Shown here: positions 35,623-49,800 of the stretch, in pieces
Layout: every line of letters begins with the position of its first letter
Position numbering within the stretch: position 1 is the stretch's first letter
Assembly: GCA_013399875.1 (NCBI GenBank)
Contig: VXAZ01006790.1
Span: forward strand, 496,001-560,000
Reading direction: 5' to 3'
DNA: 64,000 bases
Source: Gymnorhina tibicen
Taxonomy: Eukaryota; Chordata; Aves; Passeriformes; Artamidae
Translations under genes and position numbers: made by a program
Notes under the pieces: generated by a model
Database searches by the model: none
What the model was told of the DNA's origin: nothing
What the model saw: only the letters and a program-made list of their open reading frames with translations

Positions 35623-38600
35623 ACAAAATGAAATAACAGAAAAACATTAAAATGAAAGAAACGAGGACAATATTTTGCCTGTGTACCATAACTGGTAATT
35701 AGAGCAAATACAATTCTTTTTGCTAGCTAAGAAATTTTTTAAGGGCCATGCGGGTACATAGAAATAATGAGCTACTTTTACTAGTTCATCTTAGGGCTGG
35801 TTGCATTCAGCTATACCCTCAATTTTTACATGTGTATAGGTCTATATTGATACAGATACACACCTCTTAACTGTATATGTAGGAAACCCACATACCCGTC
35901 TGTGTTGGTCTATGATTATTTTCCTCTTTTTCCTTTATTAGATGCAATCACTCTATTTGTATCTACAATTGAAGTGCTTAGAAAGGAGCAATCTGGTTTT
36001 GCCCTAGAGACGTAATCTGGTTTCATATATCGCTGTTTTAAATGCTCTTCTCTGACAACATCTAGATCTTTGCTTCTGTCTTCTAATATAATACAAAGTA
36101 TGTTTTTCACATTTGTACCTCTGCTCCTTACACTCTATATGAACTCAAGGCAGTGAGAAATGGACAGAATAGAGAATTGTGATTTTTAAATTTTTTTTGC
36201 CTGCGATAATATTAAAAAAAGATACAAAAACTTAATTTGGCAAGATCCTTATAATGAATATCTTTCTTATGATGGGTGGATTATAGCAGTCTTAAAAGAC
36301 TTAAAAACTTCTTCATCTAAAATGACCTGTATTCTTTACTTGCTTTAAATTAGCTCTAGGTATTTAAGGCTTTATATATATTAGAGGAAATAGTGAGGGG
36401 GAGGTGAAGAGGAGAGCCAGAACTCCTAATTCCGGATTTTTTGGAACAAATATTTGTTGAAATGCTCAGAGCCATCTTCTCACAGCTCCAAGGGGTACGT
36501 GACTGGGGAAGAGAATCTTGAAGAGAGGGAGATCAGAGATTTCTATATCAAACAAAGGAAGAAATTGTATTAAGGTTTTAACTTCAAAAAGATTTCTAGG
36601 GCAGCAAGTCAGTCTTGTAGTGGAGGGAAAAAGGACAAGCAAGAGAGGCAGGAGAGAAGGGGAGATTGATAGTCCCAGCTCCGCTCAGAGGCAGTGGGGC
36701 TTCTGTGGCTGAGCCATTGCACAAAAGTATTGCACATAACAGACAGAAGAGATTTCTAACTTAGTCATCAAGAAGTTAAGGCTCGACTCTGAGCAGCTCT
36801 TGGGTTTCATTTGAGGCTTATGTAATATTTATAAGGCAACTTTGGTGTCTTCATTTTCCTGGAGTAAGAAAGAACAGAAGATGATGAGGTCTCAAGTCTA
36901 CTCCTGTAACCTTAATACCTGCAGTAAGTCTCAGCACAGCTTTGCAGAGAGGATCTGCAGAGTGCATTGGCACTGATCGTGTGCAGTGCAAGAAGAGGTT
37001 GAATGACCCATACCTGGGGATTATCTTTTTCTTGTCCTCAGTGGATTTTCTTGAGAGCATCACACTGACATTTGAATAATACTGTTGAGGCCTGAGAACT
37101 TCGGCTGCCACTTAGAAGTAGCCACTGTGCAGAAACTAATTGTCTATGATTTAATGATGAAATTTGGAATTCTGTTAACTTCAAAATATTTGCAAGCTCT
37201 TATGATTATTTTCATATCTTCCTGTCTGAACTGTGTGGGACTAAGCAATTAAGTGAGCTGTAGTAACACTGACTTTTTATCGTGTCTGACTTGCATATTC
37301 TCTTTCTTTTAAGAAAGGCTCTTTTTTACTGTAGGGTCTAAAATGACTTATATCAGCACTGGAAGTCAGGACGAACTCCATTCCTTTTCTAGGGCTATCT
37401 TTATGTCTGATCTCTACCATTAGTCTACCTGTTTCTTGGCTCTTTCCCTCCCCATGGACAGAGGGTTAATGGAGTAGTGTTTAAATGAGAGACTTTACAC
37501 TAAAATTTCTTAATGTGTCAAGAGGTTGTACACAGATTTGTGGTGCTTGTTCCATGCAGTTCAGGTGAGTGGTAGGGAATACCTAAGAGCAAGATGTTAC
37601 CCAGAAATGGAATTGAGGATCCAGGAAGCTCTACTCTGTTGTCTAAAGAAACAACTGAAGTACATGGGGAAAAGTGTGGTGGTGTCCGCAGGGCAAGGAG
37701 CAATCAGATCCTTGCCCAGTGCTGGGAAACCATGTCCATGCCTTGGAGCCTTTACCCACAGCATTACTGTAGTAGCTCCATACAGGGGATTAATTTTAAA
37801 AATATAAACTGTTAAAACTGTTCATTCAAGACCAGCGTGAAGTGTCGGCACAACCAACTCACTGGGATTCCGAGCTCTGTGTGTGGATGGTGAAACGGCA
37901 GCAAAGGAAAATGTGGTCCGTTGGCAAGACAGCAGGAACTGTTAATTAATTTGGGAAACAAAAGAGGAAAAAGAAATCTCTTAAGCAGTTTGGGCTTGAG
38001 CTAAAATAGTACAGCAAGATTAAAATCAGTAATTGTCATGGGTGTTAATTAGAACTGGGACCACACATACAAAATGTGACTCACAATATACTGAAGAAGT
38101 CACGTCTGAGTCAGGTTACAGAGAAAAATGGTTTTGCTGTAGCCTATCTTCGTATATTAAATAATTTTTTTCCTCTGTGCAGTGTATGAAGTCTTTAGGG
38201 AACAGAGCTTATTAGAACTTAAGTGATAGCCAATACATTTGCCTGCATCCTCTCAAAGTTTGAACTCCCATATGTCAGCTCCAAAGCTGCAAACTCAGCC
38301 GCAGTATTAAAGCTCTTGGAGCCCTAAGGCACTGATCCAGTGTGAATGGAAATTCCTTCATTTTCTTCATGTTATTGTAAAATTTCTGACAAGTCAAATG
38401 GCATTATAAAGACATTTAGATGGTTTAGCTCAGCTTCCTAAATCCTTTGGTGGATCATAAATATTTAAAGTTGATTATTTAACAGAAGGGAGATAAAGGA
38501 GGATATTTACCTGTGAGCTAATTTAAATAAAAATATTACTATGCTGCTGCATAGAGTTTCCTTTCTTTAAAATCTCAACTATCCACTGCTAACTTGCAAA

Positions 38601-41600
38601 AATAAGTTTGTCCTTCTGGAAACTTGGAGAAAGATGGATATAAACCTGAAAATATTAATATATTGTCAGTTCTACATAAAATCTTTTAGTACTCCAGTCA
38701 CATGGATTTCATTTCTTAATAAATGTTTGTACAGAAAGTTCACTTATGATAATCTTCCGTAGAGAGTAATATTGGATTACAAAACTGTTGCAGGTTGTCA
38801 TTCAAATGTTTCTTCACTCAAAGACTTTTTGAGTTTTATGATCCTTTGCAATTCTTAAAAAAAATCTCCCCCTGCCAGCACCTTCATAATACTGATGTAC
38901 CTTGCTTTGGCATAGAAATGCCCAAGGGCTGGGAGGTCATGGTAGTGCAGACCCAGTCTTTTCTGGAATTGATGGGATTTGGAAGGGCTTTTGGGCTAAG
39001 GAAGGGGGTTAGTTGCAGGATCAGCTTTGCTTCTCTGGTTGAAGAAGCTTTAAGGAAGTAAACTTTAACTGAATATCAAGTATTCTTAAATGTGATGTGT
39101 ATTTCCCCCTCCCCCCGCTAATCTTGGGCAAGTCTAGGTTACATCAAAAAAATTCTTGAATACGATATTAATGCACAGGAAAGTAATATTGGTAAGTCAG
39201 GGCAACTCCACCTAGTAGGAGATGGACTGTGGTCCAGGAGGGAAGCAGGCTGCTCTCCCGGATTCACACAACCTCTTCCTATGCAAACAGAGGTTCTATC
39301 CCATGGAATTCCACTGGGTATTTGACTGCTTCGCTTGGATATGTGTATTCTTACTGGGAGAGACAGGGATAATGAGTTTGGAGCTCAACACTGCTTCTGA
39401 TCCTGAAATGCTTTAATTGAAAGACTCTTCATTGCCAAGTAAAAGCCTCTACTACTTTTTTTAAACAAATAGATGAAATAGCTCAAAGAGGAACCACTTC
39501 AGGATGCACTGACCTCCATGGGGTGCATGAACCTTTGCAATTACTTTTAATGGAGCTTCCTATTTGTGTTGGGAGCTTTGTCACTCTAGTCAAAGTTTGT
39601 TCATCTCGGGCCAGAGATATGAAGCAACAAGTTTCTGCTGATGAACAAAAAAGATTCCTATTAAGTGCCAACATGAAATCCAGTTTCTACTCTTCCTGTT
39701 GGCAGCGTGGAGCCAGGCAGAAGGCAGAACCATATGTGCTTCTCTTAAGTGCTGATTTGCTGAAGTGTCGTTAGCCAGATTTAAGTGTTCTCCTTTAACT
39801 GTTAATAAGTGTGTTCTGGGACACTGAGTTACAGGCCAGAAAATCACCACGCTTGTTTCCAGTATTTGAAAATGTTGTTTGGTGCAAGAATGAAAAAAGA
39901 AGTTATTTCGACTGTTAGGTATATTTTGTTTATGTACATGCTGACACACAGGAAGCTATAAAGTATGAAACATAAATTTAAATGCAGTACACGAGAATGG
40001 GAAGCTGGACACGTGTTTTGTGCACAATAGGAATTAGAAGTTATGTAGAATAGAAGTACCAGATCAAAGGCTTCTTGTTGCTGGTAGCTTTGGTAGGATC
40101 TCAGCCAGCCCTTGCACTGCCCAGCCCTCTCCCCAGATCCCCAGTTCCCTGAGCACAAGCAGTACATCCAGTGCAGATAAATTCTGGCCAGCTTCAAAGT
40201 CTGGGTTCAGATAATGCACGGAAAAAGTGCTTTTGGCCTTCACTATACCCCTTCAGGAAGATGTCAGCCATTCCTTCTGCTTTACCAAGCTCAGTCTCAG
40301 TTTATTGGGATTAGCCACATCCTGGTAAACAGCTAGGGAAGCTGACAGTTACGAGGGACTAAATATCACTAAGAGTATTTTAGAAAAAAAATCTATTTTC
40401 TAATTTTCACAATCCCTGCTGTGGGAAGAAATAATTCTGAACTTCAAGGAAAAGCAAATACAGGACAAGAGGCTGGAAAAAGGGATCAAATCAACAAAAG
40501 TATACTAGCAGTAATGGCCAAAACATGGAAGGTAGGCGGGAGAGCAGAATTGCACATGAAATCAGGATTTACTTCTTCAGACTTGCTTCCTTTTAAAAGG
40601 CAGGTAAGAAATTTTGAGTACAGAACCATATATTTCTTCTCAAAATCGAAGTACAATCTGTTCTGCACATCTGTGAATGCAGATGGTCACTGTTCTTAAT
40701 AATTTAGCACAAAAACTAACACAGTTCCTTTGACTGAGGTAAAACCCACGTATGTAGCTTGTGTTATTCATTCAGCCACCCTGGGTACACCTTTCTTTAA
40801 TACCAGCACTGTGACTATTTTCACAACAACAAGATCCTACATACATTTACTACAGTAAAGCAATTTGTTTTTATAATAAAATGTAGCAAAATAGAGGCTG
40901 AATCTAAAATTGCTTTGTTGTTAGTAGGAAATGACACCCTTTCCCCACATTGTTTTGCCAAGATTTTAGGTCAATTTTTTTTGTATTATGGCTTTATATA
41001 ATGTGTTAGTACATGCTTTATAAAAGAAATCGAAAATGTACTATAGCCCATTATTATGTTTATTGTGGTTTTGGTTTGTTTTCATACTCTGATTTTCTCA
41101 CTTAAAATAACAAAGGAGAAATATCTGTCAGAGGGGGGAAACCACAGGACACCATACTATTGGTGCTTGCAGTTATCTGGGAGAAACAAGCATGGGAAGT
41201 TAGTACTTGATAACTTGTAAGCAAATGCACAGAAATATAATTAAAAGAAGTCTTGGAGGAGGAAATAGTCTTGGGCTGAACGCTAAATGAAAGACTGCAT
41301 TAATACCTAGGTAGTATTTATTTGAAGTTACGTAGCTTATTTATTGATCTGGTCCCTTTTGCCAGCATATCAAAGTTAAAGAACTGCAGAATATTTTTTC
41401 ATATATGTTTTTGGAAGGAAAGTGAGCCCCAAGCTCTTTAGTAGCACCAGCAACTTGCAGCATCATGCTCTTTCAGTGTTTGCAGATTTTGTATCATGTA
41501 TTGTGCCTCTTCTTCCAGTGTTAAGAAGTGCAATTTGTCTTTTATTCCTTACCAAGTGGTGAAAAAAAATTTTAAAAATGAATGATGATGATGATCATAG

Positions 41601-43324
41601 AATCAAGTCATTAAAATGCAATTTTCCAGACAGTTTTCTTTTTGCTACCAGTACATAACTTCTTTAGAATATGTTTACAGAAAATTGAGGAAAACCATGG
41701 ACTTGCCTTGAATTGGATGCTCCTTAGCAGTGTCACCCTAATGCAGAAACTTGCTCCCTTTTTACAGTAGTCGTAGCTAGTTTTCATTGTGTGCTATTAT
41801 TTGTTTTTGCTGCCATAAATTGGAAATAACATCAAGAAGTCAAGAGGGCTATGCTGGTGGAGAGCTGGAAAGCAACTGGAAATCAGGATCTGTCCAGGCT
41901 GCAAGAAGCTCTTTTTTTCTTCACATAATCCATTTCCTCCCACCCTGTGATTTTCACAACATAGCAGCATTTTTCTGTCTCTTTCTCTAAGTCTAAGGAT
42001 AGTTTTTATTGTAACTTAGCACTGATGTGAACATGCATCTGTCTCTAGAACGAGCTGTACTTTTGACTTGTCAGGCAATGTGTGATTGAACTTAGGGATA
42101 AATACTTATTTTGGCCTGAATGGTTTCAGCAAATCCATCCCTTAACCTGCTCCCTTTGAAACTCTTACACATTTTGGAGCCCTGCAATAATATTGCTCTG
42201 TCAACACGGAGAACAGAGCTCTCTGTGTAGATAACGAGTGAAATACCCTTCACTGCCCGTATAACCACAGATTCACCTTTATTTACCTTTGGAAACAAAT
42301 CATCTGCTCTATAAAATGCTGGTCTAATTACTTTTCAGTGAATAGAGGCCAAAATTCCTCTGAAACAATACTGTGCCAATGCAAGTTTTTAGTGTTTTAA
42401 TTTGAATTGCTAAAATTGATATTTAAAATGAGACTTCGTGATTCTATTCTAGTACTGGAAGTGGAGAAAAAAACAACCATGAGAAATGAAAAGCTAAATA
42501 TCAAATACAGCTATTGTTCAGAGTGCAAAAGAAGGCTTTTTTTGAAAAACAAATAAATTAAGATTAACTTGTGAATGCTGGTAGGTAAACGGGTGGATAT
42601 TTGGGTGTATGTGTGGGTGTGTGTGTCTGAAATGGAACCATTTCTTGCAGGGTATAACCAGTCCAGGCTGGTTGTGAACTTTGCTAAGGCACACTCTATT
42701 TTTATCTGAAATAAGTAGTTTGGGGATTTTTTTGTTTGTTTTGGTTTGGGTTTTTTTCCCAATTCGGCAAAAGGGAAGTTGCTGATTTGTTTTTATGAAG
42801 TTATTTTGCTTTTAGTATAATTGCTGCATGAAAGACAAAGAGCTGAATATGCACACTACACACTTTAGATAGCCTATGTTGTTTGCCTGGCAGATTGTAT
42901 TATAATAAAAGTAACTTAACACCTCCCAGGAAGCTCTTTGAAATCTTCAAGAGTAGGAAGGTGGTTAAGAAAATGCTTTCCAGAAGCTTGTGTGCACGAT
43001 CTCTGTCTAGGCTCTGGATTAAGCTGGTAGCTGAGCTGTTACTGAAGGTGATTCAGTCAGTCCAGTCCTTTCTGTTTGTAACCTTGATCCTTTATGTGCA
43101 GATGCATTTCTGAGCTGTATTTATTCCATTTGGCATTCACTTAGGAATGTTCATTGGGAATATAAGGGAAATGTACACTGAAGCACTCAGGAACAGCCCT
43201 CAGGGGGGTTCTAGAAAAGCTTCTTGCTGCAGAGTAGAGTTATAGCACTTGTCACAATTTTAGGATCAAAGTTGGATTAATGACGATAAAAGACAGCACA
43301 GAGTTGTTTCCTCTTAATTAATCA
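35623..43324. other. Unique AT-rich sequence, no gene seen
   Basis: About 7.7 kb with no recognised exon, RNA gene or transposon. Open frames near 37518-37815, 38795-39061 and 39523-40197 are short and unrecognised. Donor-like CAGGTGAGT near 37563 and CAGGTAAG near 40601 have no convincing exon upstream. A GT-rich simple repeat lies at 42604-42627. Confidence 0.5.
42604..42627. repeat. GT-rich simple repeat
   Basis: This is an imperfect run of GTGT units interrupted by A and G. Confidence 0.75.
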
Positions 43325-43819
43325 AGGGAGGTGATTCTGCCCCTCTGCTCTGCTCAGGTGAGACCCTACTTGCAGTGCTGCATCCAGCTTTGGGGTCTCA
43401 GCAGAGGAAGGACTTGAAGCGAGTCCAGAGGAGGGACACCAAGTTGATCAGAAGGTTTGTTCAGTCAGGAAAAGAGAAGGCTTTGGGATGACCCAGAGTG
43501 CAGCTTTCCAGTACCTGAAGGGAGCCTACAAGAAAGATGGAAAACAGCTTTTTACTGGAGCGTGTAGTGACAGGACACAGAGGAAGCTGAAAAAGAATGG
43601 GCTGAGGTTAGATATTAGGAAAAAATTTAGTGAGGGTTGTGGAACAGGTTGCCCACAGGAGCTGTGGCTGCCCCATCCCTGGAAGTGTCCAAGGCCAGGC
43701 TGGATGGAGTTCTGAGCAGCCTGGTCTAGTGGAAGGTGTCCCTGCCCATGCCAGGGGGTTGGAATGAGATGATCCTTAAAAGTCCCTTCCAACCTCAAAC
43801 ACTCCGTGATTCTGTGATC
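43325..43819 (+). mobile_element. CR1 LINE 3' end with internal deletion
   Basis: A plus-strand CR1 copy covering the end of ORF2 and the 3' untranslated region. It starts near the block CCCTCTGCTCTGCTCAGGTG, passes through the GCGAGTCCAGAGGAGGG block, and ends with CCCTTCCAACCTCAAACACT and TGTGATTCTGTGATC. At about 43455 the sequence jumps from the GATCAGAAGG block to TTGTTCAG, omitting roughly 45-50 bp expected in CR1. A smaller gap of about 10 bp near 43630 shifts the reading frame. It is 5'-truncated with no evident target duplication. The closing blocks resemble those of the element at 1059-1421, so both may come from related subfamilies. Confidence 0.95.
43488..43715 (+). pseudogene. 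CR1 ORF2 C-terminal remnant, frameshifted
   Basis: The first part of this frame encodes the CR1 ORF2 C-terminal blocks FQYLKGAYKK and LRLDIRKK. After LDIRKKF the expected reading moves to another frame, because about 10 bp are missing near 43630. The rest of the 75-codon frame is out-of-frame translation. No catalytic domain is present and no product is expected. Confidence 0.85.
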
Positions 43820-46800
43820 AGTTGGGGGATACTGAAAATAAGGACTAAAAGACCCTGCACTGTTTCTCCAAATGGGGCTACCTCTGAGGGTGTACTGTGA
43901 TACCCAAACCCCTTTGGAACTACAGATTTTTATGTGCACCTTTGCAGTGGTTGGAACAGGAACAAAGAGCAACTTAAAGAAATAAATACGTAAGTTGTTG
44001 TCAGCTTCATTTAACCTGCTATGAGGTATACGTGAAAAGTATCAGCCTTATTTAACTTGGCAAAACATGAGGGTAAAACAGGTAAACTGGGGTTTTTACT
44101 ATGAAGCATGAAACTTACCCTCTTCCACAATTATTCAACTGCTATTCCATCCTTTTTCATATGATCTGATGAGCTTGTAGTTACTCTGAGTTCAGAAAGT
44201 TTTAACACAGAGGTTAAAGAGTTTTACTGTGCACTTTACTGGTCTGATTTTTGCATTCAATTCAGCTGAAATCTTTGGGTTAAGGAAGTTAGTTTTCTCC
44301 AGCCTTACAACTTGAAATAGGAGAAATACAAATCTGTAGGAAATGCCGCTCCGTAGTACAGGTGCTAGAGAGCAGGAAGATTATTTGGAACTATGCTAAA
44401 TATCCCAAAGGGTATTTGGGATAGTATATTCACATCAACAAGTGTTGTGGGCCCACAGAGGTCTGGGAGAGGGGAATATGTGGTCTTAAGGATGTTACAT
44501 TAAACATGCTGAAAGGAAGATTATCCTGTAGCATCTGTGGCCAAGTCCTGTCAAGTGAGCAAAGTTTTGGCTCTTGGATTTTGCCTTTTTGCTCAATTTC
44601 ATCTCCAAAGAATTCCCTTCACATGCTTCAAGACATTGAAAACAAAACCATTGTAGTGATCTGGGGTGTCTCTTTAAAAAATGACCAAAATCACAGTCTT
44701 TATCTCTTACTGTTGTGTCCAAAGACCTGGATTCCATTATCTCCCTGTGCTATTTTCATTTTTCCAGAAGTCACTGGGCATTGCAGTGGGAATTCCAGCT
44801 GCAGCAGAACACCTGCTTTGGGAAGGATGGTGCATATTTCATTGCATGGCTCAGTACGTCACCTCACTAACAGAGCAGAAGTGTTTTCACCAGACTGATT
44901 GTCACTGTTCTGCTCTGGGAAAATTGTCTCTAGGAGAACAGAGGAGTCTTCCATGATAAAATGAAGCCTTGGAAACCTGTAGGCAGTCCTGCCATGGTTT
45001 GTACGAACGTGCCTGGTATTTATGTCTAGGCTGGGAGTGGGCTTTTCTCCTTCCCTTGATTCTCCTTGGCACAAATATGAGATTGCTCTGATGAGGATAA
45101 ATTGCTCAGGTGTTGTTTCTGGGACACGTCTAATAACGTGTCAGAGATGATTGCAGGAGAATTTAGTGGTTTAACATCATTACTGCGTGTTTGGAGGAGA
45201 CTGACATTTAGCTAAAATCAAAATTTAGGAACATCACAAAGGAACAGTTAGTACTGATTTTTGTATGTAAGGCATGTTTGTTTTGTTGGTTGCTTGATTT
45301 GGTTTATAAATTACAGTCCTGCAGGATCTTGTTTTGCTGTTCACTCTTTTGCTTCCACCTTCACTGCTTCTAAATTATCCTTGCTAAGTAATGGTCTCCA
45401 CTCAAAGTCCTTTCTAGATCTCACAAAAAATCCTGAATGTGTTCAAGAAGGGCACCTTAAACTTTTCATTTAATTCTCAAATCTTTACTTGATAGAATTC
45501 AGAGCAGGAGGGAGATACCAGCCTTTGGCTTTTAATAGCTGAATTAATCTGACAAAAATGGGGTGGTTTGTAGTGCTGGTCTAGCTATTTTCACCTCATG
45601 TGATATTGATATCAGTGTGAATAATGCTTGTGTGGGCCTCCCCTGATAATGTCTTCTTTAAAAGACAGTGTAATCATAAGATCAGGTAAAGTTAATATTC
45701 TCTGTACCAGAGAGATTCTGTCACCTGGTACCATTATGATTCTCCTGGATGCTGCATTGTAATTATACAAATGAATGGAAGATGCCTGTCTTGATTGAGT
45801 TTTTAATCGATTGGATGGACAGGTTGTTAATCAAGCTTAGAAGAGCATTAAGAGCCCTGTGTGGGAGTATTTCTTGTACTGTTCTCCTTTTTCTGTTTTA
45901 TTGATGTTTCTTTTTATTAATTTTTCTAAAGACAAAAGGATAAAAAAACAGACCAGGAGAAGCGGAATCTTTTCACTTTCACTGTTTCACAACAAATCAA
46001 GTAAAGACAAAAGGAAGGAAATTGAGACTGAAAGGTCTGTCTTAAAAAACCCTGTATATATGATTTGTGATTTACTTAATTTTCCAAACAAGTCTATTAC
46101 AAAGAACAGAAGAGAAGAACAATTTTTGTCTTTGCTTTCTGAAGGAACATATGTAGAAAAAAAAGGAAGACTCAGGCTTGCTAAAATTATATGGAAGTCT
46201 GTTTAAAAAAAATTCCTTTGTAAGTCTATTGTAGTGCAAAGCAATAATGTAAATAATAAAGTTAACTAGGTCAAGTTCATGGCAATTAAAACACACTCCA
46301 TTAATCAAAAACCTTGCTAAAATGGAATGTCAAGTATCTGTCTTGAATTTAGTGATATAATAAGTATTTCTTTGAAGGCATGAGAGGTGGTTCCTGGATC
46401 CCAGTGGCCTGGCAGTTGGAGAACGGAAGCCCAGGGCTGTATTGGTGTTTGGAGGTACATTTGGTTATTTATCAGGGGAGAGGCTCCTCAGAAATAACCA
46501 ATTGTGAGCCATTTAATACTGAAAGAAAAAAAAGTAAATTAAAAAGTATAAGGCTGTGTTCCCTGGGCCTTTTCCTTAGCTATAAATGGAAATGTTCTAT
46601 AGTCTGGAATGATTTGTCATTCCTCTTACCTTGAGGAGCATCTCCCTGTCTCAGATCCTGAGACCAGTCCTTCAGAAAGCTCATTAGTGGCTTCTTTCCA
46701 GTGTGAGAATTCACCTTTCATAACAACCTCCATCCTCATTTTGTGCATTTCTTTCCCAACACACTAATTTGGAGCCTTGTTCCCCAAGGTATCTGTGTAG

Positions 46801-49800
46801 TTCTGTTCCCTGAATGTTTCAACACTATTAATTTATAACCAGCACACTGTATGCACTGTATGCCACCTCCTTTAGAGATGGGAATGGAATTCCTGACTTC
46901 CACTTGTCCTTTTCTGTCACCATCTCTTCCCCTATAAGAGCCCTTGACCCGTTGTGTGGGTGGATGTTGTGGTCCATGCTAGAAATGGTTTTTAAGTGCT
47001 TTGAGGTCTTCTGTGAAGGACGGGAAACGTGAAAACCCACTGATGGGAGAGTGGAAGTCAGACGAAACATCACCTTCCCACCACCAGCGCATCCTGTGAC
47101 CTGCTATGGCTGAAATGTTAACGTCTAAGTGGATTTTTATTAGAAATAGGTCTCCCAGATGCTAATTCTGATGTCAGAGGTTGCCAGCAATATCAATAAA
47201 AAGCCAGCAGTGTGGCCTTTATTCCCTACTGCAGCGATGGCATGTGACAAAAATAAGTGTGATAATTTTATAGTTTCCTTTTTTTTTCCTGCCCAAAACA
47301 TAGCTGTGTTAATCTGAAAGACAGCTGATTTTTCAAGGTCAAAAGTGCCTGGCTACAAATTGATGAGCTATTATGCATGTCTGTGGTTTTTTTTGATGGT
47401 TCTGTATTAATAATATGCTTGCAGAACAGGCCATAAAAATTCCATTTGAGGGTATTAAAACATACCGGGACATTTAATCAGGTTAGAATTCCTGTCAGCT
47501 GATTGTAGTCACGGTGTTGTTCAGTCCATCATTAACAAAGTGTGCAGGAGATCAAGACAAATGCTGTTCCATCATTTCAGATATCACTGGGATGACCTTT
47601 TTGTTTTGGGCACTTGGCTAGTGGCTGAGTGGTTGGGGGAACACTGCTGGGGAGCAGAGTAGTCCACCCCTCCTACTGCAAGCAAATCTATAGAGCAAGG
47701 TAGAAGAACAGAAAATATTTCCACTCTAACAAAGCTTTTTGTAACAGGAAAACATGCATGTTGCAGCAAAATTGTATTAAAGTGTAGATTGCATCATCAA
47801 CTTCTACAGTTATTCTTTAATAAAGATCCATTTATTTGGCTGGGAGTGTGATGCATATGGCTGCTCTTGAGCAACCTTACCATGAAAATCAAATTACAGT
47901 AGAAAATACTTCAGTTTAAAATAAATATCTTGAGGTGCTGAGAATTTTTCTGGGTAGGAAAGGTGGTGATATTTCTACCAAGATTAGGCCCCATGTAAAA
48001 TCTTTAAGATAATATTGTGCATAAAGTCCCACTAGACAACATCCAAATTAATATGTCCCTTTTTGCACTGAAATTGAAGTAGCTTCAAAAGTAAATGAGA
48101 CTGTGAATGAAAATTAAGCTAGAAATTGGAATTGAAATTGCAATACATTATGTTTTTACATGTAGCAAATGCTTTTAAAAATGAAAACTTTCTTGATACA
48201 GAGGATTCTGATTTTGAATAGCTTAGCAGATATCTTTTTTGGCAGCTTCTTTATAATAAACAAAAAAAAGTTTGCTTTTAGGCTGGAAAAGCCTTGATAT
48301 AGTCCTTGCCTACATTTTTAAAGTAGTACCTTGATAAATGATGCCAATTGTGTTGTAGTGATAGTCTTACTACTTATAAACACTTTAAGTGCAGCATATT
48401 CAGCTAAATGAACAAAATATATTTTAATTAATATTTAACCAATTTCAGTTTTGCCTGAGTTGATCATACTTTAAGACACTTTATATTTTGTGCTTTTGTG
48501 TCATATATGTTTAGAACCTCCAGAAATGTGAGACTTCTTGTGCTTTCATTATTTTATAAGAAAAAGTCAGATCCTTTAATTCCTTCAGCCTGCCATTTTT
48601 GTCATACCTGGTAGAAACTTTTAAGCTGAGCATCACTACATGATTTAGGTTTTATTAGGGTTTTTTTTTTTGTTTCTATCTTGGAGAGAAGTGACCTGGA
48701 GACTACTTAAGGTAAGCTCAATGTCAGTTTGCCTTGGAAGTGTTGTTGAGGAATAGGGATTTGTTCCCCCTCTTGGCAGAGGCTGGCTGGGCAAAGGGTG
48801 AATGATGCTCCTCCCACATCTCTGTGCTTCTCTTTGGAAGTCGCAGCCAGTTTGGCTCCTGGTCAATACCTGGATAGAGGTGATTCTCCAATGCTGGCTT
48901 TGGGATGATGAAAGCCTCTGAAGTTGCTGCTGCCCTGGCTGACCTGGAGGGAGGGAGGCAGGAGGTCTTTGCAACAGCCAAAATGTGGTGGAAAGCTTTC
49001 AGTGCTCTCAAGGTGGAACACATCTTCTTGCTCCTTCCCTGAATAATTAAATAATTGCAGCAGTGCTAAGGAAGCAGAGTAAAATTCTGCGTTTAAAGAC
49101 TCCTCTGCTTCTGGTTCTAGTCCTGCTTATCACGGTTTTTTCTAGCATTAGAATTGTGGGCACAGTTTCCTACAAAACGTGGAGAAGATAATAAGGTGTT
49201 AAATGGGATATAGGCAGTGTAGTTCAGTGACTAAATGGCAGCTTACATGGTGGGACTGTGTAAGGCTAGCTGTGGCCATTTTCCAGCTATTTCCGTTGAG
49301 ATGTGCATAATATTCTCAGCAAAAGGCTTCAGAAACCATATGAGAAATGGCACTATGTATGGCTTTGGTTTCAGTATCTTTAGTGTGACACACCCCTATA
49401 GTCTTTCTTAGTATATTGCATAAGAGGAGAAGGAAACTCAGGAGATTATAAAAGGCTTTTTATTAAGTGATGCAGTTCCAGATAATTGCCTTTTTCCTGA
49501 AGATAATAAAAGCTAAAGCTATTTGGCAAGTGAGCACTTTGGCAAAACTGTTTTACTTCTGTGTACTGGATGTGCTAATTGTGTGATGTGATGCCTTACA
49601 GAGGGAGGAGTCTTGAGAGATTCCTTATGAAATATCAGGAGGTGTTTTGCATAGCTTTATAGAAAATCTTTCCAATAAATGGCCACTATAAGTAGCCTGT
49701 GGGTTTTCAAAATTGTAGCCTTCTGACAGGAGGCCAGAAGTACTGCTTTGGTGGGCAAGTACTGCTCACTCATTACATTTTATTGGGTTTTTAACACACT

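Noticed and set aside
37551..37575. Apparent tiny exon between a CAG acceptor and GTGAGT donor
   Set aside because: The implied exon is about 5 bases and nothing nearby supports a gene. Such splice-like words occur by chance.
41575..41605. ATGATGATGATGATCATAGAATC as a C/D snoRNA or CR1 tail
   Set aside because: There is no matching D box and terminal stem for a snoRNA, and no CCTTCCAAC block for a CR1 tail. It is a short ATG-type simple repeat.
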